This document shows, in pieces, positions 24,637-35,449 of a stretch of 64,000 nt of DNA. Source of the DNA: Tilletia caries (lineage: Eukaryota; Basidiomycota; Exobasidiomycetes; Tilletiales; Tilletiaceae); the NCBI GenBank assembly GCA_032718865.1, contig JALUTQ010000019.1, positions 26,691-90,690 of the forward strand. Reading direction: 5' to 3'. The translations under genes were made by a program, and so were the position numbers. The notes beneath the pieces were generated by a model. That model was not told the origin of the DNA. It saw nothing but the letters and a program-made list of their open reading frames with translations, and did no database searches. Position 1 is the first letter of the stretch. The number at the start of each line of letters is the position of its first letter.

Positions 24637-27600
24637 CTACTTCCTAGCCCTCGGCTCTCCCTCCTTCAACACCAACTCTTCTTTGGCCCCCAATCTCGTC
24701 TTGTCTCGCTCCCTTTTGATCTTGGCAACGAAGTCTTGAATGGCCCACTTCAGGCCCGAAAGACGAGTGTCGGATTGCCAGGTCGGCTCAATCGTTCCTG
24801 CCCATTTGACCAAATAGTCGAATCTTCGTCCGTCATTGAATTGAGTCGGACGTCGCCCAAGGAATCCTAGAACTCTGCGTTCTGGCCGGGCTCCTTCTTC
24901 TGTGACGCCAACGATTGGACGTGGTGTGACCTTTGCAGGATCTCCATGGAATGGTTCGAGTGCTTGGATTGGAAGAGTGCTGTGCGCCTTGAACCACGCA
25001 GGAGTCTTGAGTTTGAAGGCTCCTTGTTCGATCACCTCAGCGATCTCGAAAGGACCCATTTGTTTTGCCTCGAGCTTGACCTTGGAGCGTTGAGTTGGGT
25101 CAAGTCGTGCCTTGTAATGATCCGATCGAACCAGGACCCAATTCCCCTTCTTTGGATCCCAGGACTGGTGGCGGCGATCGTATTCCAGCTTCTGTTGTGT
25201 TTGAGCCTTCAAGAGTCTCTCCTGGACATCTTGATGAAGGGCCATCAGCTGGGAAAGATCTCGGCCGACCTGTCCTTGTGCTTCACGATGAACTTCCTCG
25301 AGGGGAAACAAAGGTGAAGGGCGACCGAAAACGACTTCTTGAGGAGCTATCCCGGAGCTCTCGTGTACTGTGTTGTTGTAAGCGGTCATTGCAATTGGCA
25401 GTTGAGCGGGCCAATCATGCTGGTCAAGGGCGACTGTGTTTCGAAGAAGGACAGCCAATTGCTGGTTGAGTCGTTCGACTTGTCCATCCTTTTGTGGGTG
25501 GTACGCGGTCGACATGCTATGTTGAATGCCGAGCTTTTCGACCAATGTTTTCCAGAATTCGGCCGTAAAACGAACGTCTCGATCACTGATCAGCTTTGTC
25601 GGAAGCCCTGTCCAGGGATACGCGTGCTGGATGAAACGTTGCGCGGTATCTTTGGCCGTGTCGGTCGTCTTGGATGGCCAGAAAATAGCGTACTTCGAGA
25701 ATTTGTCGGACATGACAGTGATGGCGTCGAAATGATCAGGTTCACTAGGAGTGAGACCTGTTACGAAGTCGATTCCCATGTCCGTGAAGATCTTTGCTGG
25801 GCTGCAGATCGGAAGCAGCTGACCGTACGGTAGGTGATGCTTGCCCTTGTTTGTTTGGCATTCGAAGCAAGTGCGTATCATCTCGTCGATTCGAGAATGG
25901 AGATCAGGGAAGGTGAACATCTTCTTGACCTTCTCCGCTGTTCGTCTCGCCGAAGGATGTCCTGCTCGAGCCGATGAGTGGAACTCGATGAGGAGTTGAC
26001 CGATCTTGTCCTCCGGAACGCAGATCCGAACCTTTTCAAGTCGGGGTCCGGAGCGTTCGAAAAGCAGTCCCCTCTCCTTGAAGAACCGAGGATGAGCCGC
26101 TTCGTCCTCCTTCGCGTTCGATTTAACCGCCTTCGCCAACCTCGGACTCCTTCGTCGTTCCTTCAATCCTTCTCCCTGCTCATGCTTCCCCTTTTCTGCC
26201 TCCTTCGTCTCAGATCCCCTTGTTCCCTCAACCCCATCACCACCGGCCTCCGTGTCCTTGTCCTTGTCTCCATTCTCGCCCAACCGCCCTGCCCTCGTCT
26301 GCCCATCTCTTGCACCATCTCCTCCAGCCAATTGATCCCTCCCCCTTGCCTCGTTCGTCTCCGTTTCTGCTTTGTCTCTTTTTCCTCGTCCTGGAGCCAC
26401 TTGCTCCCTCTTCCCCTTTTCTTTTCCTCGTACTTGATCGTCTTTCTCCTTCTTCTTATCTCTTTTTCCTCGTTCTGGAGCCGCCTGCTCTCCCTCTTCT
26501 CCTGTTTCTTCTTTTTGATCAGCATTTTCCTCCATGTGCCCGCCTTTGTGCCCTGGCATCTCACTCACTGGCCCTATTTCCTCCTCTTGAATCCCGTTGT
26601 CGTTGCTGGATGTTGGGGTTGTCGAAAGCTTGAGGTGTCGCCAAATTCGTTTGTATGTCTTGTCGTTGTTGTATGCTTCGTCCCAACTCTTGATTTCGTC
26701 GTCTGTAAAAGAAATGGAAGAAGAAGTTGTTGTGATGGCGATGTTGTCGCTGATTGTGTTATGGATGGTGAGGTGTATGATTTGAGAAGTGTCGTCTGGC
26801 TCGGGAACAGGAGCTCTTGACAACGCATCGGCCACATTGTTGTGTGAACCTTTGCGGTATTCGATTCGAATCTTATCCCTGAGAGGAGCAAGGGAAAGAG
26901 CCAGTCGTTGCAGTCGTTGGCTCGGGGCTGCAGTCTTGAGGCTCCACAGCCATGTAAGTGCTTGATAATCGCTTCGAATCGTCGAGACACTTCCGTCGAT
27001 GAAGTGGGAAAGCTTTGAAATGGCCCAGACGAGATCAGTGGCTGAGTATCGTGTTTCTGTGTCTTTTGTTTGTCGAGAGATGTAAATGACAAGGTCTTCA
27101 TGATTGTTGTCGTCGGTCTGAATAAGGGCGGCGCCGAAACCGATTGAAGAGGCGTCGACGTCGAGAATGAAAGGCTTATCGAAGTCGGGGCGTCGGAGTA
27201 TCGGGGTTGATGAAAGAGCGACCTTGATGTCGTTGAAAGCTCGTTGTTGATCTTTTCCCCATCGAAAGGGCTCTTCATGAATGGCTTCATGCATTGGCTT
27301 GGCCCTCTTCGCGAAGTCTTGGATGAACTTGCGTCTTGCGGTACCAAGACGCCATCGCATAAAACCGAAGAGTTTCTTTGGCTGTGCGTGGGATCGGGAA
27401 GTCGAGGACAGCTCGAGTTCGCTCTTCGTCGACCATAATTCCCAGAGCATGGGCACGATAGCCCAGAAGCTTGAGGCTGGTAAAACCGAAAGCGCACTTC
27501 TTGGGCGCGACGGTCAGGCCAGCATTTCCGAGGGCGGAAAGAACGTTGTCGACATCCCGAAGGTGGTCTTCGTACGTAGCTGAGAAGATGAGGACGTCGT

Positions 27601-28474
27601 CGAGATAGGCGATGGCGCATACGAACCGATAGATCGAGAGAATGGTGTCCATGATTCGCTGGAAAAAAGCTGGAGCCGCCTTTGGACCAAAAGGCATGCG
27701 ATTCCAAAGTCGAACTCCGAAGACAGTGATGAACGCTAGGAGCACTCGAGCTCGATCTGTGCAAGCGAACTGATGGTATCCCTTGTTGCAATCGACCGTC
27801 GTGAGAAAGATCGCCTTCTGGATGAGATCATAGACTTCGTCGGTCCGCGGTGTGTAGTAGCTGACGTCTTTCGTTACCTCATTCAGAGGTCGATAGTCGA
27901 CACAGAATCGTATCTTGTCGCGTTGCGGAACAAGGACTACCCCAGAGCTGTGGGGGCTGATGCCCGGTTCGGAGAGCCCTAGCTCGTCGTGTTCCTTCAG
28001 CGTGGTTTCGATGGCTTCCCTCTGCGCAGGAGACGTTCGTCGAGGTGGCTCGGAATGTGTCCAGGTCTCTTGACCTTCCTTGAGTTCGATGTCAAAAGAT
28101 TCCTTCTCATAAAGACCGAGAGGACGTTCCTTCGTTGGCCAGACCTTTTGGCGAGAGAGTATTTCAAGGAGTCGATCTTGTTGGTCCTTTGAAAGAAAAG
28201 CTGAGACAGCAACGGAAACCTTCTCGTTGCCGGTGGGATATTCGATGTCGAGTTCCCGGAAGATGGTTTCGTCCTGCAGTGCCAGGCCTGACAAGTCGAT
28301 AGGAGCCTGTGTTGAAGCATGGTCCGAAGGAAAGATCTCTTCATCCTTGACCGTCGTCTTCTTGGAGGTCTTTGATGCACTTCTCGGCTTCTTCGGTGGG
28401 ATCATTCTTGCCCGCATGATCGGAGTTTGTCCGAACGTAACGGACCAGCTGACGCCTGACGGGGTCACAAGCAA
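24637..28474 (-). pseudogene. Ty3/gypsy pol: RT, RNase H, integrase, chromodomain; frameshifted
   Basis: Two frames: 28474-27287 (RT) and 27456-24637. RT motifs include VDYRPLNEV and the catalytic AYLDDVLIFS. RNase H has FILDVDASSIGFGAALIQ. The integrase has an HHCC finger (HPSARRT...CFECQ) and catalytic D,D,E in DMGIDFVTG, LISDRDVRF and HPQKDGQVERLNQ. The C-terminus has a chromodomain (YLVKWAG..EPTWQ), expected to direct insertion to marked chromatin. Between RNase H and integrase lies an unusual insertion of about 200 residues that is highly charged (Lys/Glu/Gly-rich, repeats of RGKRDK). The frame break near 27345-27360 coincides with a 7-bp tandem duplication (CTTGCGT/CTTGCGG), a genuine-looking mutation. 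The RT frame starts within gag, shifted by +1 with 134 nt of overlap. Confidence 0.85.
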
Positions 28475-30854
28475 TTCCCTTCTCGAGGATATTGTCGACT
28501 GTTAGAAGCCATCCGTCCGAGCAACGTTCCACCTTGTGGAACTCGCACCATTCGACCCGTTCCTCTCCATGGTCGCAGACAAAAGAGACCGGAAGGACGA
28601 CGACCGACAATGTTCGTTGTGATTTGCCGCTGTCGAATCCTTGGAGCTCGATGTCTTGGGCGGGAAACTTCTCAATGTCTGGAGCGAGTGATGTCAAAGC
28701 TCTCGAAGATATGAGGCTGATCTCCGAACCCGAGTCTAGGAGTAGCTCGTATTGATCCTCTCCCTCGACCTTCACGGGCAGTTTGAAGGAGGCTGCCCTT
28801 TGATGTAGCGTTCCAGGGAGCTTTGCATCTGGAGTTCCCCGTCTGACCGTTCGTACCGCGCTGCACTTGCGGACGTTGTTCTCGGAATCATGTTCGGTGT
28901 CGTCCGTAAAGAAATCGTCTTCTTCGTCGACAGTGCTGGTCGTACCATCCGAGTCAGAGCCAGAACGTAGGGCGTCCGCAACGACCTTGGCGATGTTTGG
29001 AACTCGTGATTCGACCCGTCGGACATATCTCCCCTTGCCCTTTTCCTTCGGGCAATCCCTAGCCGCGTGTCCCACCTCATGACAAAGGAAGCAGCCACCC
29101 GTTTCCCGGTCCTTCTTCCTCTGTTCTTTCTCCTCATCCGAACGAGGTTGACCAGTAGCGATTGCAGATGATCGCTTCGACGCGTGTCGGACGTTCCTCT
29201 TGGTCCAATCGCGTCGTGGTTCATTCGTTCGGATATCGTCGTCTCCTTCCCCAGCATACACCCCGAATTGTTCACGAAGATACGTCTCGCGCTTGATCAT
29301 TCGTTGAACATAATCCTCCCATGTCGTCGCCCGTTCCATCACGTCAAGCAGCTGGAGTTGCCAGTTGCTCGGCAGACCGTTGTGGACCATGCCGATTAGC
29401 TCGATGGAGGATCGTTGATTGAGAACGCGACTGATCTCGTCAGGAAAGACGATCCGGATGTTCTCGGGTCGATTGTAAACGAGCCGAGAGACTCCTTCCA
29501 TACCGACCAGCCAGTACTTGTCGTAGAGATAGCTGGAAAGCGCTTCGGACCGAGGTTTGAATCGTCGTTGGAGCATCTGTAGCGTGGCGGCGGTGGGATC
29601 CCTCGTCCATCGTCGGAAGAAGTACGTCCGCCATTCATCCCACGTCGTTGGTCGCGGCCAAATGGTGTCCCACCAGTCCTTGGCTGCGCCTTTCATGCAG
29701 CTTCCGACGATACCGAGAATAGCCGCATCCTCGTAAAGACCTTGACTTCGGAAGTGCTCGAGGTAAATCCAATAAGCAAGTGGGCGGCGATCAGCGGGGT
29801 TGAAATCGCCAACCTCCGCTTGCTTCGGAACGTTTGAACGGGAACGTTGCTGGAAGTCTCGGCCATTCCGGAAGTCGGGTGGTCCGCCTCCGCCAGGGCC
29901 TTGACCTCCACCAGGACCTGGACCGCCGCCAGGACCTGGACCACCGCCGGGCCCGCCGCCACCGGGTCCATTCCCTCCTGGTCTACTGCCAAACGCATTC
30001 CACCCCGTTCCTCCGCTGTTGAAACCTCCTTGTTGTATGCCGTCACGGACTCCTCCAGAACCCGGACGAAAGTACGACATGGGTCTCTCCGGACCAGTCG
30101 GTTCTCCTCCGTATGTACGGGTTTGTGTTTGAGGTCGTGTGTCGGTAAACATTGAGAGGGCTTCGATCGGTCCGTGAGCTGGGATCGTTTGGATTGCGTG
30201 CTCGGGATGTGATGCTGTCGCGTCAGCAAAGCCGACAGACGGTCTGGCGGGTGCTGTTTGGGGCCAAGGGGCCTCTGGCCGAGTAGCAGGAGGTGGCACA
30301 ATCGTCGACTCCTGTCGTGTGCCTTTGAACTCTTCGACAGGCTTGCCAAAGACGTCCGTGATCCTCGAGTTGATCTTGGAGAAGTCTTCCTCAAGGCGAG
30401 CGTCGAGTCTCGACAGATCGGTCTCGAGGCGCTCGACGCGGTCGTGGGTGGTGGTTGTAGTACCAGCCGACCCTCCGCTTCCTGTGCCTTCTTGACGAGC
30501 CGCAGAACCGACTCGTACAGAATGTTCGAGTTGTCGAATTGAACGCCGACGGTCTCGTCGTAGCCGGTCCTCCGCTTTCCAATCTCGCTTCATGCCATCG
30601 ATGCGTTCGAGCCTGGCCTCGATCGGCATCTCGTTGGGTGAGTGGGGAGGAGAGATGCCATACTGGATCTCGAGCTCTGTCAAGCGTTGTAGTTGGATAT
30701 CTTGGGTCGAGACGCCCGGGAATTGAGGGTGGGGCGTCGAGGATGAGGGACCGGCCGCTTGTTGAGGGTATTGAGCTTGCCGGGGGGTGTCCGTAGCGCC
30801 CGTCTGTCGCTGACGGGTAAGGGCTTCTGCGCCCTGATAGATCTGGGTCGCCAT
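28341..30854 (-). CDS. Ty3/gypsy Gag with zinc knuckle and aspartic protease
   Basis: The frame is open from 30920; the start MATQIYQGAEALTRQ at 30854 is preferred because the longer N-terminus is hydrophobic and atypical. Length is about 837 codons. It has a coiled-coil-like segment (DRVERLETDLSRLDARLEED), a Gly/Pro-rich linker (GGGPGPGGG repeats), a capsid-like helical region (AYWIYLEHFRSQGLYEDAA, TWDEWRTYFFRRW), a CCHC zinc knuckle (CFLCHEVGHAARDC, CX2CX4HX4C) and near the C-terminus an aspartic protease (LLLDSGSEISLIS). Encoding the protease in the gag frame, with RT following by a +1 shift over a 134-nt overlap, differs from the common layout where protease belongs to pol. Confidence 0.85.
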   Translation of the reverse strand: MATQIYQGAEALTRQRQTGATDTPRQAQYPQQAAGPSSSTPHPQFPGVSTQDIQLQRLTELEIQYGISPPHSPNEMPIEARLERIDGMKRDWKAEDRLRRDRRRSIRQLEHSVRVGSAARQEGTGSGGSAGTTTTTHDRVERLETDLSRLDARLEEDFSKINSRITDVFGKPVEEFKGTRQESTIVPPPATRPEAPWPQTAPARPSVGFADATASHPEHAIQTIPAHGPIEALSMFTDTRPQTQTRTYGGEPTGPERPMSYFRPGSGGVRDGIQQGGFNSGGTGWNAFGSRPGGNGPGGGGPGGGPGPGGGPGPGGGQGPGGGGPPDFRNGRDFQQRSRSNVPKQAEVGDFNPADRRPLAYWIYLEHFRSQGLYEDAAILGIVGSCMKGAAKDWWDTIWPRPTTWDEWRTYFFRRWTRDPTAATLQMLQRRFKPRSEALSSYLYDKYWLVGMEGVSRLVYNRPENIRIVFPDEISRVLNQRSSIELIGMVHNGLPSNWQLQLLDVMERATTWEDYVQRMIKRETYLREQFGVYAGEGDDDIRTNEPRRDWTKRNVRHASKRSSAIATGQPRSDEEKEQRKKDRETGGCFLCHEVGHAARDCPKEKGKGRYVRRVESRVPNIAKVVADALRSGSDSDGTTSTVDEEDDFFTDDTEHDSENNVRKCSAVRTVRRGTPDAKLPGTLHQRAASFKLPVKVEGEDQYELLLDSGSEISLISSRALTSLAPDIEKFPAQDIELQGFDSGKSQRTLSVVVLPVSFVCDHGEERVEWCEFHKVERCSDGWLLTVDNILEKGIACDPVRRQLVRYVRTNSDHAGKNDPTEEAEKCIKDLQEDDGQG

Positions 30855-31115
30855 CTTGTCCTGCACGTCCAAAGGAATGCGGTAGACGGCAAATGGAAAG
30901 GGAAGGAAGATGGAAAACACGAGAGGAACGCATGATAGGCGTGGAAAGTCGGGCAGATTTCGTCCGGCCTGTGGCGCACGCAGGAACTACGCGTCTGAAA
31001 GAAGCGCGTTGGGCAGGAGACGGACGGAGGATGAGGGGAGGTCGGACGACGGTACCAGGGATTCACCTCGACGATTGGTTGCCGGGTATGGACACTGGTA
31101 AGAACCTGTGGGCAA

Positions 31116-31626
31116 TTAGGCACCGCTAGCGTCATCGGAGGACTGTCGAACGGTCACCTCTACCCTCACGATGTCTCGGTTTTGCAAGCCGGGAAACGCC
31201 TGTGGGGGCAATTCAGCGAGTATATGATTCGGTTCGTGTGGGCGTGTCACTTGAAGGAAAAAGCGTGGGGTGTGCGTGGAAACGTCGAATTGGAAGGAGG
31301 TGGCAGAAAGATCGCCCAGTTCCTGCCAAGCGCACGAGAGAAGTGTCAGTGTAGAACGCGTGCCTCGGGTAGAGTTATTCCGAAGACAGACGTACCTTCC
31401 AGTCACGCGGCCATCTTACCATACACACGCGGTCGCCAAAGGTGAGGACAAGCAGGCGGACCTGGTTGTATGCGGAATCGTGCCATCCCTGGGTCGGAGT
31501 ATTCCCAACCTCGCAGCGCTGTTGAACGGCAGCTAAGGGCATTTCATCCGTATCGGAAAGGGGCCGGACAGCGGACGGCCCTGGGGAAAGAGAGATGGAC
31601 GTGGGTGTTTGCGTTGAGGCATCCAT
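31116..31626 (-). CDS. Small two-exon hypothetical protein
   Basis: Start MDASTQTPTSISLSPG at 31626; exon 1 is 31626-31396 and exon 2 is 31322-31116, joined by GTACGT...GGCAG to 145 codons. The protein has a Ser/Pro-rich N-terminus, then a compact domain (VRLLVLTFGDRVCMVRWP, RFFLQVTRPHEPNHILAELP) ending in charged residues. I recognise no family. Upstream in-frame ATGs exist, but the sequence there is hydrophobic and unlike the rest. It lies immediately upstream of the gypsy element, same strand, possibly at the insertion boundary. Confidence 0.5.
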
Positions 31627-32077
31627 AGGTGCCTTGAACGTTATGAAAGTGACCAGTTCGCGAAAGAGGCAGGGGGTGAAGAAGAGGAAGAGAGGATAGT
31701 GTGAAAGGTGGGAAGGACTGATGAGGGGGGGGGACAGGATGAGAGACACGAAATTGTAAGCTAAGCATGAACGATCAACGGCGCAGGGAATGAGAAAAAC
31801 CCAGGGCGCAGGCGGGTAAACTGTATAAGGAATCGACAACGTTTACTGATGAGATGAGAGCATCATAACTTGTTAGCAAACTGTAATAGCTGAACGGTCA
31901 TTCCAATCAGTGAAACAGCGTGAAAAAGGGCCATACGTTCCGTCCAGAAAACGGTAGGAGTTGTTGCATTTGTGGATGAGCGCGCGGACGACTGGGGTTT
32001 ATAGACATGAGTCTGAAAGAGAAAAATTGTTCGGCCATCATGGCGCAAAGATACATCAGAAAGATGCAATCGATGTG
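31627..32077. other. Intergenic region, promoter of the small gene and 3' end of the F-box gene
   Basis: 451 bp with a pyrimidine-rich minus strand. Includes a G8 run near 31727. Nothing else identified. Confidence 0.35.
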
Positions 32078-33834
32078 TCAGAACATACGCATCCTCTTCG
32101 ATGCCGGTGTCGACGTTGATCCCCCAAGTGTCAGGGCGGAGTTCGAATCAGAACCATCCCCGGCGAGACCTGCGACGGCGTGAGCAAACGTAGCAAGTGG
32201 CGAGTGATGGCCAACACTGTCCTGGTTGCTCGCGGTAACGATAGATGCAGGCATGGGAGTCGCAACCGACGAGGTGGATGCCGTTGGCATGTGCCCCGGA
32301 AAAGAGGAGTCAGCGGCACCGGGACCGTTGAACGGAGAGACGGAAAGTGTCGACGACGAAGCGGGAGATCCCGAGAAAGTCAACACACTGGATGACTCCA
32401 AACTCACTGAGTTGCCGATGGTGAATGACGAATCAAGTGATCCTGAAGAGGATCCGGACAGCGCACTCAACTCAGACCACGTCGTGGATCCGTCTTCCGA
32501 CTCTGTATCCGAGTCCGATGATGCTACGGAGGACGGAAGTGAAACACGTCGACGGCTGTATGGCTTGATGTATGCGAGGAAGGGCAAGGAATGGACGTTT
32601 GCCCAATTGTGGAATTTGTTGAGGTTCTGTTCGAAGAAGCGTTCTTCCACACCGAGGGTCGAGAGGCGGGGGGGGGGGCGGATGGTCCTTTGCATTGGAT
32701 GTGGGCGATGAATAGACTGGGGAAATGATTGTCATCGCAGGGAAGCCAGTCACTGAGGGGTATATTTGACTTGATCCGGAGCTTGTACAGTGATACTGCC
32801 CGGATGCAACGTAGGAACCGGCCTTCAACCTCGAGAAGCTGTAGACTGAGCTTTTCAAGCTTTCGCAGATGGACGTAGGGGAGGTCGACCTGGGGAATGT
32901 TGGCTGCTCGTGGGTCGGGCTCGCAAACGGCGATATCGAGGTGTTGGACCCTGGACATCTTCTGCAATAGGCAGTTCAACCAATCGAACGTAGGAGTGAC
33001 GGCATTGAAGCCCGAGCATACCAAGACAAACTCGGAGGTGCGGTAGAGATGGTCGAGTAGGTTGACACGGAGGTCTCGACCCCCGATGAAACATTCCACG
33101 AGACACCCGGGGGCGCGAATGACAAGACGTTTGATGTCGGCACGCGGCCTGGAATGTGGGAACATCTTGTGCAGGCGTATGGTGGGTCGGATGTGCCGCC
33201 CATTCACGACGGCCGAATCTACTTCGATGTGAATGACCCGCAAGTGGATATTGTTAGCAACGATCTCCTCGACAAGATCGATGTGATCTTGCTGGGCTGT
33301 GAGACGGATATGGAGCTCGTGGATTCCGTAACTTGCGACGCTCATGCGAGCCAGAACGGTTGTTGAAAGTACCCACCGAGGAACATGCATGGTCTTCCAT
33401 AGCCTGAGACTAGAACGGGTGATCGGTTCATGTGCTCGCAAGTCGATGGACACACTATGCAGCAGGGGCAGCCGAGCGCGAGTGAGGGACTGCTGTAGTT
33501 CGTATAGGTTGGGGATCCGGGACGCCTCTGTGCCTTGGAAGAAATCCCAATAGAGGCGATGATCGTTGACCGGATCGTGTACGCTGGGATGGAAGGGGGC
33601 TCGACAGTCGTGAACGCCGTGGTGAATCGGCCGTGGGAAGGCGTGGAAGTGGAAGCCAATGACAGCGTCGACCGCGAGCTTGACCTTCCAGTTGAGCAGC
33701 TGAAAATCGATCGTGCTCCTAATGAATTGCTTCAACGGGTGTTCACGTCTCGGCGGCCGATAGAACACGTGTTGCATGATAAGGAGGATGATTTTGCCGG
33801 GCAGCTCTGCGGAAACAGTTGAATCAGCTCGGGA
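32078..33834 (-). CDS. F-box/leucine-rich-repeat-like protein, frame broken at a G11 run
   Basis: Start MSRADSTVSAELPGKI at 33834 (an in-frame ATG at 33879 adds 15 residues). Residues 10-25 (ELPGKIILLIMQHVFYRPP) look like an F-box helix. Repeated leucine-rich blocks follow (LRKLEKLSLQLLEVEGRFLR, VQHLDIAVCEPDP). The frame continues to the homopolymer of 11 G at 32668-32678. Beyond it a second frame carries on with a sensible C-terminus (FFEQNLNKFHNWANVHSLPF, then a long Ser-rich tail ending KRMRMF at 32078). F-box proteins are substrate receptors of SCF ubiquitin ligases. The frame change is probably a homopolymer-length error or slippage, so I annotate one gene. F-box identity is by pattern only. 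Confidence 0.5.
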
Positions 33835-33879
33835 CATAGTGAATGCTGGAAAAGGTCGACTCACTGTCAAAGCAGTCAA

Positions 33880-35449
33880 ACAAAGACCTCTTGATCACAA
33901 AACGCGGCATGATATCAGGACACGTAATAGCGGTTTGATGTGTGGTTCTTGCTTAGCGACGAGGAACAACCTGGGCTATGGAAGAGCAGAAGAGAGTGTA
34001 GACACCGGTCAACATCTGTCTGTAGATGGGCATACCGCGACGGAAGACGACGAAAGAACGCATCAATTCGAGAAAGATGCCAACGGCTGGTGGAGTACCG
34101 GGCAAGAGGCGAATGGAGAAGATGCTGCTGAGGGCTTTCGGATGTGGGCTTGAGCAATCTGTCACGGAAAGAGATGGTAGATGAATCGACATCGAACAGA
34201 AGAGTCTGAAGTAGGTAGCAACTCACTTTATGGACGCCGTAACGGACAAGAAAGATTAGGGATGAGCATATAATCTTCGCTGCAGCAGCAAGTCGCCAGC
34301 AAAGAAGGCATAACGTTGCCGCTGCGGTGGTGGGAGCATCCTGGAAGAAATCGGAAGCTCGCGATGCGTGGTGGCGGTGGAATCATTGGTAGTGGAACCT
34401 GAGGAGATTCGAGATAACGGTTGTGGGGTGGGTGGTGGTTGCATTGAGGTTGATATTGTGGTGGTGGTGGTGGTGGTCGCTGTCACCCCATGCGAAGGAT
34501 CGGGAGCTGTGTGTGATCAACAAGAACAAAGTTGGCGGTGACAGCGTTTGCCTCTATCTCCGTTGATCGATCGACCTGAGAGCAATGTCACGTGGCCCTT
34601 CGGACATAGATGCTAATCATTACCTCAGCGAGTTTACGACGGACAAGCTCCAGCACCATCAATTCACGTCCGTTGAAGCTCATTGATGTGGGAGCAGGTG
34701 CGGGCTGCAAAACGACTAAGTAAAGTGCTGGTTTGGAGGTATCAATCCTTGCAAAAAAAGGTAGCTAGCTTGCTGCATGACATAATGGAGGTTCGGCCGT
34801 AACGAAAATCGCTTCTAAAACCCCAAACTATAAGTCTGGGGAAAACCTTCTTTCAGTCGTTGCCTTTTTACTTTTTCCTTTTTCCCTCTTGACTCTCTGG
34901 CCTCTGCTCCTGGCCTGCAGTACTGGCCTCCCGCCTCCCACCCTGACAGCTGACTATGATACAATAAGACACCAACACGGCGGACGACGCACTGCTAAGT
35001 ACTAACTAGTATGTACTACTGGCGAGTGGCTTTCGGATTCTGTCTCAACCTAGAATTTGTATGCACTGCATCTATCTCATTGAGTATCTCATTACACACT
35101 CATTCTCTACCACCTACCACCGCCTATGTACCACCAATTGTATATGGTCGACCTCTTCAGGCTTCAGGCTTCGGGACGCACACGACGTCAGTCAGGCTTT
35201 CAAGAATAACGTTTCTTTCTCCCTCATTCATTCTCGTTGTCCGTCCTCGACCTGCGTATCCTCACTTCGGATCTTCGAAGCATCACCTCTCGCTCACCTC
35301 CGCCTAGCATCACCATCCTGGCCAAAGTCGAGGAGAGGACTGGAGCATCTCTCACCGCTGTAGCACCGTTCACCTCCGTGCCTTGACGTGACCACCCATA
35401 CGTTGCCCTGAGGCCGCGCTCATCAATACTCGTGGCGACATCTCGCACA
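33880..35449. other. Intergenic region upstream of gene A
   Basis: About 1.57 kb without a supported gene. A run of CACCAC/GTGGTG repeats lies near 34430-34480. The last few hundred bases should contain the promoter and 5' UTR of gene A; CT-rich stretches precede its ATG. Confidence 0.35.

Larger units (their letters stand above)
24545..30854 (-). mobile_element. Ty3/gypsy-type chromodomain retrotransposon (chromovirus), damaged
   Basis: Minus-strand order: gag with zinc knuckle and protease, reverse transcriptase, RNase H, integrase, chromodomain, as in fungal chromoviruses. The purine-rich minus-strand tract at about 24545-24572 (CCAGGGGAGGGAGG...) is a plausible polypurine tract. I found no matching LTR pair on either side. 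Only 262 bp separate the gag start from the stop of the neighbouring gene at 31116, so the LTRs appear lost or the ends are truncated. A frameshift splits pol, so it cannot be autonomous as written. Confidence 0.85.

Noticed and set aside
25978..26820. 280-codon plus-strand hydrophobic ORF
   Set aside because: Antisense of the Lys/Glu-rich insertion in gypsy pol, which reads as Leu/Phe/Ser-rich by complement.
24200..31500. LTR pair for the gypsy element
   Set aside because: Compared both flanks by eye and found no shared direct repeat; only a polypurine-like tract at 24545-24572.
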